A stretch of DNA of 45,218 nucleotides from an uncultured Bacteroidales bacterium (lineage in GTDB: Bacteria > Bacteroidota > Bacteroidia > Bacteroidales > P3), in NCBI GenBank assembly GCA_900316965.1, contig ONEY01000025.1, positions 1-45,218 of the forward strand, in the 5' to 3' direction. Position numbers and translations under genes: made by a program. The notes below the pieces were generated by a model, which was not told the origin of the DNA, searched no databases, and saw only the letters and a program-made list of their open reading frames with translations. Each line of letters opens with the position of its first letter. The stretch's first letter is position 1. Below, piece after piece: positions 1 to 7,273 of this stretch.

Positions 1-1
1 C

Positions 2-145
2 GACCCCGCCAAGGTCGCCGAGCTCGCCCCGGCCTTCGCGCGCGGTCTCGCGCGCAGCAACGTCGTGGGCACCTTCAAGCACTTCCCGGGCCACGGCGAC
101 ACGGCGGCAGACACCCACATCGCCTCCGGCGTCGCGATGGTCAAG
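2..145 (+). CDS. Fragment of GH3 beta-N-acetylhexosaminidase-like protein (foreign edge piece)
   Basis: The frame starting at base 2 reads DPAKVAELAPAFARGL and then KHFPGHGDT-x3-DTH. This matches the catalytic-domain signature of glycoside hydrolase family 3 beta-N-acetylglucosaminidases (NagZ type), which cleave GlcNAc from muropeptides or glycans. Only about 48 codons are present, with neither start nor end. The piece is far richer in G+C than anything next to it. After about base 145 the frame continues only as meaningless sequence to a stop near 274, while the opposite strand becomes good GH78 coding sequence. The GH3 homology is what the sequence shows. That the piece comes from another genome through a misassembly is inference. 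Confidence 0.6.
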
Positions 146-910
146 GTACTCCATCGTCACCTCTGCGTTGGCTTGCATGGGCGTGAAAACAGCATTGAAC
201 CACCCCGTTACCACTCTGCCAAAATCTATCAATATGCTGCCGTCGGCCTCTTTTTCCTGCGAGTCGATTGGTAATGTGTCGACAATAGCGTTGCCTTTAA
301 AATCCTGTTGAGTGATTTTTATGCCGTCGTTACTGTATGCCGTCGCGTGTCGCCATCGGCTAGGCACTCGTCGGTCAAGTCTCTCGCCACCAAATTGCAT
401 TGGCTGCCAGCTGCCGGTGTAGCTGTAACCGCTAGGCGTGGCATCCCAGCTGCTGTCGGTCACAAATAAGTTGAATATTAAGCCGCATTCGCCGTCTGAC
501 ACGCTTTTGCTAACAGTAGCCTTCGCCACGGCGGGTGTGCCATATAGGCGACCCCAACCTTGTCCTAGCCATATCTTTAGCTCGTTCACTCCCTCGTGTA
601 TCAGGTCGCTTATCTCGTAAGAGACTTGGAGGGCGTGCTTGTCGAGCTGCGACACAGCGGGTTGCATGACTTTGTCGCCCACTTTAGTGCCGTTAACATA
701 CACCTCGTGATATCCTAGCGATACAACATCGATGCCGTAATTGACTCTTTGATTTTGGCTTTGTCTCATCTCGCCCTCGGTGATGAAAAACTCTTTCCTC
801 AGCATAGGCGCCTCCACCCACTTGTTGTCTTCTTTGCATCCGATGAAGACTTGAGCGTATGCTGCCCCTATCGCAACAAGGAATAATGCTATGGTTATTG
901 CCCCTTTCAT
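146..910 (-). CDS. Alpha-L-rhamnosidase (GH78), N-terminal part, truncated
   Basis: This leftward reading frame starts at ATG 910 and stays open to the window edge, but only about 255 residues down to base ~146 look authentic. It begins with a Sec signal peptide (MKGAITIALFLVAIGAAYA, then Q), so the enzyme is probably periplasmic or exported. A region like the bacterial rhamnosidase N-terminal domain (GYHEVYVNGTKVGD, then NELKIWLGQGWG) follows. Next is the concanavalin-like domain start, DFGRVVTGWFNAVFTPMQ, which is typical of GH78. The (alpha/alpha)6 catalytic barrel is lost at the chimeric edge. It lies 61 bp downstream of the symporter gene in the same direction, which suggests use of rhamnose-containing glycans. 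Family assignment rests on these motifs only. Confidence 0.7.
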
Positions 911-960
911 GGGTGAATGTAAGTGACTGGTTAATCGTGAATAATTTAATATTGTCTTGT

Positions 961-985
961 TGAAGTTAAAGTTAAGGTCGCCGAA
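961..985. repeat. Short GTTAAx/GCCGAAGG repeat remnant
   Basis: The sequence GTTAAAGTTAAGG followed by tcGCCGAAGG resembles the hexamer array plus the GCCGAAGG module of the larger intergenic elements near 35.8, 38.1 and 43.9 kb. The leftward TAA stop codon of the symporter (972-974) lies inside the hexamer part. It may be a decayed copy or a chance match. Confidence 0.35.
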
Positions 986-2453
986 GGAGTAGCACCAACG
1001 CCGAGAAAGCAAGTCCATAGTACATAGGGTCGGAGGGAAGCTTGAGCATTCCTGCCGCCAGCATGGTGGCAGTGCCTACTATCATGCTTATGGTGATGGC
1101 TCTGGCTTTGAAGCGTCCGGGTATCCACAAGGCAAAACTCAGGGGCAGCAACAACGCAGCGGCACGTAGCCCTAACGACATAAAACCCAAGTCGTTGATA
1201 AAGGAGCCTTGTGTGAAATGGGCGGCTACTATCCCTATCGCCAGCAACCCTACTATAGAGAGGCGCGTTTGAGTGAGCTGGCTCAGACGAGGCTTTCGCC
1301 GCAATAGAGTGTTAAGGTTGCCATACACATCGCGCGTCAGTATCGTCGCCGCTCCTAGCACCAATCCGCTTCCGCATCCTAGAATGTTTATTAGTAGTGT
1401 TCCTAGTATTATTCCGCCTAGCCATGCTGGTATATGTTCCAATATGAAGGTAGGGAAAGCTTGCAACGAGTTCTCTATTATGCCTATCCCTGCGGGAAGT
1501 GACTCACCTGCCGCTTCCAGCGCTCCGGCTTCGGCGGCGGTGACATAATGTCCTCGCATATACATCCCCACTAGAGTGCACGCTGCTCCTATAAGCGGAA
1601 TTAGCGCGGCGCAAATCAAGGATCCTTGTTGGGCTTTGCGGGTCGTCGCCGCCGACCAGATGGCTTGGGCATAGGTCTGCGTGCACACCACACCCAGCGT
1701 TAGCGACAGGCATCCACCTAGGTCTTTCAACGCCCCTCGGGCAATGATGTTGTCATATCGGTTGTGCACCTCCTCGGCGCTGGCAATGTCGTTCATGGTG
1801 GCCAAGAGCGGCGTGCTATAGATCTCTTCTATCTCCCGGTTGATGCCCACAAGTCCGCCCCCGATCTTCCATACCACAACGCCGGCGACTATCGAGCTGA
1901 CGTAGAGGAGCACTAGCTTGACGATTCCTCCTGCTCCCGCGCTTTTTATTCCGCCCACATACACTAGAGTGGCTATCAATAGCGCTCCTATCGCCAGCGA
2001 CAACGCCACGGGCGTTCTGAACAGGCTTGTTATCATCGCCGACGAGGAGAGCAACTGGGAGGTTATGCTTATGAATATGCCTATCAGAAATAATATCGAT
2101 CCTACCGTCTCAGCTCGTCGCCCATATTGTTGCCTCACCACTTCCATCAGCGTGCTGCATCCGCTTCTCCGCAAGGGGCCGGCGTAGATCAATCCTAACA
2201 CCAACGCTCCCAGAGCTGCGCCAATGGTGAACCACCATGCTGAAAGACCATAGCTGAATGCCAACTGGGCGGTGCCTATCGTCGACTGACCCCCGACGAG
2301 GGTTCCCAATATTGCGCCGCATACCATCCAGCTGCCCGACTTGCCACCGGTGGTGAAGCTGGCGGCGTCTTTCACTTTGCGCCCCGACAGCACGCTCACG
2401 GCTACCAATACGCCGACGGTCAGCAATATCCCTATTATGTGTATCGTTGTCAC
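972..2453 (-). CDS. Sodium:solute symporter (SSS family)
   Basis: A 493-residue, strongly hydrophobic protein with roughly 13 predicted membrane spans, the usual size and topology of the SSS (PutP/SGLT) family, which couples solute uptake to Na+ entry across the inner membrane. Supporting segments include TGGKSGSWMVCGAILGTLVGGQSTIG near the N-terminus, matching the TM1-TM2 region of the family (written here in part: GGKSGSW, GTLVGGQSTIG), and GCGSGLVLGAATILTRDVY in the last third, which resembles the SSS GAxxxxxTxDxY region. It starts 33 bp after the PPDK-like gene and precedes the rhamnosidase, so it is probably co-transcribed. The substrate cannot be read from the sequence; a sugar or another product of glycan breakdown is a guess from context. 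Confidence 0.8.
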   Translation of the reverse strand: MTTIHIIGILLTVGVLVAVSVLSGRKVKDAASFTTGGKSGSWMVCGAILGTLVGGQSTIGTAQLAFSYGLSAWWFTIGAALGALVLGLIYAGPLRRSGCSTLMEVVRQQYGRRAETVGSILFLIGIFISITSQLLSSSAMITSLFRTPVALSLAIGALLIATLVYVGGIKSAGAGGIVKLVLLYVSSIVAGVVVWKIGGGLVGINREIEEIYSTPLLATMNDIASAEEVHNRYDNIIARGALKDLGGCLSLTLGVVCTQTYAQAIWSAATTRKAQQGSLICAALIPLIGAACTLVGMYMRGHYVTAAEAGALEAAGESLPAGIGIIENSLQAFPTFILEHIPAWLGGIILGTLLINILGCGSGLVLGAATILTRDVYGNLNTLLRRKPRLSQLTQTRLSIVGLLAIGIVAAHFTQGSFINDLGFMSLGLRAAALLLPLSFALWIPGRFKARAITISMIVGTATMLAAGMLKLPSDPMYYGLAFSALVLLLRRP

Positions 2454-2486
2454 AATCTGTGTTTTGGGTATTGTCGCTCGCTGTTG

Positions 2487-5222
2487 CTATTTTGTCTTCC
2501 TTCTCTCTTCTATCTCGTATACAACCCAAGGCTTGGTGGTGTCGAAAATTTCGTCTATCGGGTGGCTGAGCTTCTCGACCAGCAGGTGGGTGTTGTCTTG
2601 GTGATCTATGCTCTCCAGCTGTCGTGTTACGTCGCTCCAATCGTGTACTGAGTCGAGGAGGGTGATAAAATTGTATAGGTCAAAGTTGTTGATTATCATA
2701 TTGTCTATGCCCTCGGTTTCAATCTTTGAATGAGCTCTAGCCAAGCGTATTTCACCCACTTCCTCTAGCACGTGGAGATATTTTTCATAAAGCACATATT
2801 CGTTCAGCAGGAAGGCAACAATGCGGTCGCTAAGGGCGTTCCATATAGATGTCGGCAAGGGTCGCGCCACAAAGCGCCCCAACATGAAAGCTCCTGCCTT
2901 CAAGCCATTCAAACCTTCTGTCAGACAGGCCTCCGACACTCGCTGGAAGAAGTCTACCTTCCTGTCGTTGCTGAGCAGGTTGAAGACGCGCGACTGGTCT
3001 TGGTGGTCGCCCATTTTGCTTTCAAGCACTTGTTTTACATAGAGGTCAGCATTATCACTATACCAATTATTTACAATACCTCGCGCCGTTTCGGGCTTGT
3101 CTTGCAAGTCGCAGCGTATCAGTCGTGCCAGCTTGTTGACATCGGATATCAGCGAGGCTTTGTTTGAGGTTACTATCTTCTGGTAACGCTGGTAGGCTTC
3201 TTTCATCTCTTTGAAGAACTCGATCTCGTTTTCCTCTAGCTTTACCGGTTCTCCATTGAGGTATTTGGTGAAGCGCGCGGGCTTGAAGGCGGCAACACCT
3301 TTATATATTATTTGGTGCTTGCTAGATATCGTTATTTTGTCCATCTCGTTGATAACCATGCCGTCGGCGTTGACAAGGCTGTTACCCACCATCTTTATCC
3401 CGTAGCTCTGCAGGTCCATAAAGGCAGGTATACCATAGCCGCGGCAGGCGGTAACCACGTGTATCGCAGCAGGTGTCATACTCAGAATTGCGTCGAGCTC
3501 GCCAAGGGTGATGGTGTCCTCGGGCACAAAACGATACTGGCATAGGCATACAGCTGTGCCGTTCTTTTTGAGCTCTTGGGCGCGTTGGGCGGAGAAACAG
3601 AGTGTAGCGGTAATTGCCGATCTGGGTAACACGCTGAGCCCTTTGCCAAAGAAATCGAGCTGCGCCATCGAGCGGTCGTCAATGGAGTTGCTCACTATCT
3701 GGCGCAGGTGGTAGGGCTTGATTAGGGTGGTGACGTCGTGCTCTTCTATCATCCCTCTGTTCAACAGGTCGATGGAGGACACTAGCGCCGCCCTGCCGGT
3801 CATCTCAGATTTGTTGAGCTGCAATACGGCAAAGAGGCTGATCTTGCGTGGTCGCGTCTCAACGGCAAACTCGATGGTTACTGGCGACTTGTGTTTCATC
3901 TCTAGCGAGTCGAGTAGGGGGTCGAAGTGGAACACGGCGGGGTAGTCGTGCTTAATCTCGCTGCGGTCTTTGTAGGCGATGTCTATCGAGGTGACGTCGC
4001 CGGTCATAATCTCCTCGCCAAAAATGTTGCGGTAGCTCTCCACTTGTTTGCCTACTCCCGTACGGCTGTGATGGCTGTAAAGCACTCCAGGGTACGACTC
4101 TTCGTTGCCTATCGTCCACACCATGCGCTGGAGGATGAACGACGGATAGGCGCGTTTGCCTTGCATGAAGGTGAGGATGAGGTCTTGGTTGTTGATATAG
4201 AAATCGCGCACATACTCTACCAGCCGGAGGGCTTGGTAGTGGGCGTCGTTGAGCAGGCGCACTCCGTCGCTGCCGGTCGCCAGGATGGCTTTCTCCATCA
4301 TCTCTATCCGCGCCAGCTGCTCGTCGTTGCTGAGCTCAATGTCGTTTCGCTCGTATTTGTTTTCTATGCTCAGCATCTCGCAGATAGTGTGCAGCGTGCT
4401 GAGATACACTCGGTTTGCAGTTCCTACTCGTCGGCAGCCAAGTCCTTGGTAGGCTTCGCGGGTCACTCCTATGTTGAGCAGGGTGGGCATCAAGCCGGGT
4501 ATGTATTGTGGCATGGCGCAGCGTATGGCGAAAACCAACGGGTTCTGGTTGCTGCCTAGCTTGTAGCTTGTCATGATCTCGAGGTTGTGGATGGCTTGCT
4601 CTAGGAGCTCCTCGAGTCGTTCGGGGTGCAGAAAAGCATTGGCGCTGAGAATACAGAAGTCGGGCACGGGATAGCAGTCGTGGGTGAGCTCAATCAGCAT
4701 GCGTCCTTTGTAGCTTATCTGCTCGTCGGTAAATGAGCCTTCGTCGAGGGTGGTGATGACATCTTCCGACGAGATGAGGGGGTTGGACGAGACATACTCT
4801 TGGCATTCTTTGCGGAATGCGTTGCGAATCGCCTCGAGCTCGGGTATGGTTTGGGGTTGGTAATCGGCACACTTCTTCTCTTCGCACATCCCCTCGCCAA
4901 AACGCTCGGTGAGCAGCATCTCAAGGTAGTGTCTCTGAGCCTCGCCACGCTGGCGCATAAGGTAGTACATATCGTACCAGCGCGGGGGAAACTCGTGCTT
5001 CTGGGGTGCGTTGTCGAGGGTATATATTACGGTGCCGGGCTTGTTGCCTTTCAGCACATTGTCTTTGTCTTCTACGTTGCGATTGAAAATCTCGCGCCCC
5101 ATATCGGCATATTTTTTCACCATGAAATAGTTGGGGTAGCTTGCGCGGATAAGAAAGTCGGTCAGCATGAGTTTTGTTTTATTAGGGATTTGAAAAAGTT
5201 GTTTTTTTTCTGTTAGCGTCAT
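2487..5222 (-). CDS. PPDK-like protein: ATP-grasp plus phospho-His domain, no PEP barrel
   Basis: A 911-residue protein related to the first two thirds of pyruvate phosphate dikinase. Residues about 170-290 match the PPDK nucleotide-binding part (YPVPDFCILSANAF, NPLVFAIRCAMPQYIPGLMPT). Residues about 358-412 match the part around the NPSTGE motif (SFILQRMVWTIGNEESYPG, then FGEEIMTGDV), but the usual TRNPSTG is replaced by SHHSRTG. Residues about 528-605 are the swivelling domain, with a candidate phospho-His at 588 (PAAIHVVTACRGYGIPA, against TSHAAVVARGMGKP in PPDK). The PEP/pyruvate TIM barrel is absent; residues 640-911 appear helical and unrecognised. About 150 N-terminal residues are also extra. 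The ATG overlaps the TGA of the S41 gene (ATGA), which fixes the start and implies translational coupling. Substrate unknown. Confidence 0.65.
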   Translation of the reverse strand: MTLTEKKQLFQIPNKTKLMLTDFLIRASYPNYFMVKKYADMGREIFNRNVEDKDNVLKGNKPGTVIYTLDNAPQKHEFPPRWYDMYYLMRQRGEAQRHYLEMLLTERFGEGMCEEKKCADYQPQTIPELEAIRNAFRKECQEYVSSNPLISSEDVITTLDEGSFTDEQISYKGRMLIELTHDCYPVPDFCILSANAFLHPERLEELLEQAIHNLEIMTSYKLGSNQNPLVFAIRCAMPQYIPGLMPTLLNIGVTREAYQGLGCRRVGTANRVYLSTLHTICEMLSIENKYERNDIELSNDEQLARIEMMEKAILATGSDGVRLLNDAHYQALRLVEYVRDFYINNQDLILTFMQGKRAYPSFILQRMVWTIGNEESYPGVLYSHHSRTGVGKQVESYRNIFGEEIMTGDVTSIDIAYKDRSEIKHDYPAVFHFDPLLDSLEMKHKSPVTIEFAVETRPRKISLFAVLQLNKSEMTGRAALVSSIDLLNRGMIEEHDVTTLIKPYHLRQIVSNSIDDRSMAQLDFFGKGLSVLPRSAITATLCFSAQRAQELKKNGTAVCLCQYRFVPEDTITLGELDAILSMTPAAIHVVTACRGYGIPAFMDLQSYGIKMVGNSLVNADGMVINEMDKITISSKHQIIYKGVAAFKPARFTKYLNGEPVKLEENEIEFFKEMKEAYQRYQKIVTSNKASLISDVNKLARLIRCDLQDKPETARGIVNNWYSDNADLYVKQVLESKMGDHQDQSRVFNLLSNDRKVDFFQRVSEACLTEGLNGLKAGAFMLGRFVARPLPTSIWNALSDRIVAFLLNEYVLYEKYLHVLEEVGEIRLARAHSKIETEGIDNMIINNFDLYNFITLLDSVHDWSDVTRQLESIDHQDNTHLLVEKLSHPIDEIFDTTKPWVVYEIEERRKTK

Positions 5223-6256
5223 TTCTGCTTTTGTCGCTGTATGAGGGCACAGGCGGAGTCAATTATGTTGTCGCGCCGCAATGCTGTCGCGGCGGGGTCA
5301 AGCATGACTACCTGGTCGGGCGGCACACCATTCTCGTAGTTTATGCCGTCGGGAGCTATTATGCGGCTTACGCCAATGCGATAATACCATCCGTTGGGTA
5401 GCGCCCCACCAGCGGGTATGCCGAGCCCTCCGGCTGTGGTGTCGCCCATAACGGTGACATTGTCATAGCTTTTTAACGAAAGGGCAAAGCTGCTGGCGGC
5501 GCTGTAACATCCGCGGTCGGTAAGTAGCACGAAAGGTTTGGTGAAAGGCTTATGGCCTTTGTTGCTGGGCGCGTATACCGCCGTCGGAGTTCCAAAGTCA
5601 TTGTGGCCCTTGCCGCTTTTTAGCTGTGTTGTGTACAGCAGCTGCTTCTTGTCGGGCAATAGGGACATCAGGTTCCATTCGTTCTGTATCTCTCCGCCGC
5701 CATTCTGGCGTATGTCGAAGACGATGCCGTCTATGTCGGGATATAGGCTTATGGCATATTCCATTTGGTTGGCACTGGCCTTTTTGCTGAACGAGCCATA
5801 GTAGATGTACAACACTCGTCCGCTGTCTATGCTGTTGTATGTCAACCCACCTGTGGTGTGGCGATGGGGGCCTAGATAGGTGAGCGCCACGGTGTTGATG
5901 TCGATATTGTTTTGGGCGTAGCGTTGCAGAAAAATGGCTTCGCTGCTGGCGACGTCGGTGCTGCTCCAAAGGTCTACGTGACCGTCGTTGAGGCTGTTGA
6001 GCAGATCTCGGCATACGCTGAAGAGCTCTTCGTCGCTCATGTCGTTGTACACTCTTGGCCTCAATGAGTCGTACATCGCACCCCAGTCGACTTCTTTGAC
6101 ATCAAACAACGAATACCGCTCGTCTACTTGTTGCCACAGGTAGTCGAATGTCACAACGGGGTTGGTGTCCATCCGCTCGCCCATAAACATCCGCTCGCAT
6201 CCGCTCACCAGGCATAGCGTCATCATTAGCAGTATTGTTTCTATTTTGAGTTTCAT
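5219..6256 (-). CDS. S41-family peptidase lipoprotein
   Basis: A 345-residue protein with an SPII signal peptide and lipobox LVSGC (lipidated Cys20), so it should be anchored in the envelope. The C-terminal half is the tail-specific protease fold: DGIVFDIRQNGGGEI (about 176-190) and LLTDRGCYSAASSFALSLK, with the likely nucleophile Ser252. Then comes GDTTAGGLG, and GINYENGVPPD, as in C-terminal processing peptidases. No PDZ domain is evident between the N-terminal helical part and the protease core. The stop codon overlaps the start of the PPDK-like gene by 4 bp, and the barrel-protein gene ends 48 bp upstream, so these are probably one operon. Natural substrate unknown; it may trim or degrade envelope proteins. 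Confidence 0.8.
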   Translation of the reverse strand: MKLKIETILLMMTLCLVSGCERMFMGERMDTNPVVTFDYLWQQVDERYSLFDVKEVDWGAMYDSLRPRVYNDMSDEELFSVCRDLLNSLNDGHVDLWSSTDVASSEAIFLQRYAQNNIDINTVALTYLGPHRHTTGGLTYNSIDSGRVLYIYYGSFSKKASANQMEYAISLYPDIDGIVFDIRQNGGGEIQNEWNLMSLLPDKKQLLYTTQLKSGKGHNDFGTPTAVYAPSNKGHKPFTKPFVLLTDRGCYSAASSFALSLKSYDNVTVMGDTTAGGLGIPAGGALPNGWYYRIGVSRIIAPDGINYENGVPPDQVVMLDPAATALRRDNIIDSACALIQRQKQK

Positions 6257-6304
6257 GGTCTTATTCTATAATCTTAATTTCTGACACTAATAGCATTCTT
6301 GACT

Positions 6305-7180
6305 CTAATTCAGCTTGAAGTAAAAATCTACGTTTATCAGATGAGCGGAGTGGTCGAATCGCCATTGCCCGCTCTCGCCGCTGGAGTAATAGCTCCACCG
6401 GTAGCTTATGCCTATCTTGTTGCCGGCTTCGGTCTTTATGTCAAAACCAATCTCTGTGCCTATGCCGCCAAATACTTTCATACTCCATTCATAATCATCA
6501 AACAATGCGGCCATAACCGGCTGGCGCGAGGTGTAGTTGTCTATGTATGCGTATCCTGGCCTCATCATGGCGGCTATGGGCATGAGGCTCAGCTCTTCGC
6601 GAAATGTTATGACTTTGTTTCTGGTTGCTATGGGCTTGTGATAGTGGCGAACATTTATTTTGGGACCTACAAACTCGCTTATTCCGGCCGCGGCATTCTC
6701 ATAGCTGGGATTGACAGCAACATCCAAAAAATTGGTTATCCCGACGCCTATCCACACATCGCCGCCGATTGTCGTCAAGGGAAATAGGTATTTTATTGAT
6801 ATTGTGTTGTATATGTCGTAGGTGTTGAAGTTCAGCAGCGGCGGCAGCTCATCCTCGTATATGCCTATGCCGGTTGTGGCGCTTATGGCGAGACGTGTGT
6901 GATCTCTGTCGCCTATCGCCAACCCTATCGTCGGAACATAGGATATCCCCTTGAAACTGAACGGCGCCACACCTTTGTCTCGGTATAACCCATATTGCAA
7001 TCCACCGCCAAAAACTAGGCACGTCACTCTCTTTGTCTTGCTAATGGTGTCGCCTTCTTGGCTCTGGTTGGCAAATGCTGGCGTTGTGGCTGAATAAAAA
7101 ATTATCAACAGCGAAATTAACATACAAGGTGCTTTGTATCTTGATGTTATAAGGAAAGCTTTAACTAATTTTATATTCAT
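6305..7180 (-). CDS. Putative outer-membrane beta-barrel protein
   Basis: An approximately 291-residue protein when read from MNIKLVKAF. A longer frame opens at 7228, but it would overlap the leftward promoter at 7226-7233, so the start at 7180 is preferred. A signal peptide (hydrophobic ISLLIIFYSATTPAFA) is followed by many alternating short strands separated by polar turns. The C-terminus, INVDFYFKLN, is aromatic-rich like a barrel-closing strand. No family is recognised with confidence; it resembles the small outer-membrane proteins common in Bacteroidales. First gene of the leftward run toward the S41 peptidase and symporter. Function unknown. Confidence 0.55.
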   Translation of the reverse strand: MNIKLVKAFLITSRYKAPCMLISLLIIFYSATTPAFANQSQEGDTISKTKRVTCLVFGGGLQYGLYRDKGVAPFSFKGISYVPTIGLAIGDRDHTRLAISATTGIGIYEDELPPLLNFNTYDIYNTISIKYLFPLTTIGGDVWIGVGITNFLDVAVNPSYENAAAGISEFVGPKINVRHYHKPIATRNKVITFREELSLMPIAAMMRPGYAYIDNYTSRQPVMAALFDDYEWSMKVFGGIGTEIGFDIKTEAGNKIGISYRWSYYSSGESGQWRFDHSAHLINVDFYFKLN

Positions 7181-7205
7181 GCCAAAATATATTAAAATAA
7201 AATCG

Positions 7206-7213
7206 TATTTTTG
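7206..7213 (+). promoter_or_regulatory. Bacteroidota -7 promoter element for the coiled-coil lipoprotein gene
   Basis: TATTTTTG followed by C fits TAnnTTTG. Transcription would start near 7220, about 54 bp before the ATG at 7274. No TTTG -33 box is obvious. It lies 12 bp from an oppositely directed element at 7226-7233 within a near-palindrome. Confidence 0.55.
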
Positions 7214-7225
7214 CAAATTGATTTG

Positions 7226-7233
7226 CAAAGATA
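7226..7233 (-). promoter_or_regulatory. Bacteroidota -7 promoter element for the barrel-protein gene
   Basis: On the minus strand this reads TATCTTTG followed by C, fitting TAnnTTTG. The start site would be near 7219, about 40 bp before the preferred ATG at 7180. This argues against translation starting at 7228. Confidence 0.55.
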
Positions 7234-7273
7234 AAAATACTTTTTCGAATTAAGAAATTTAATAGTTAAGCAC

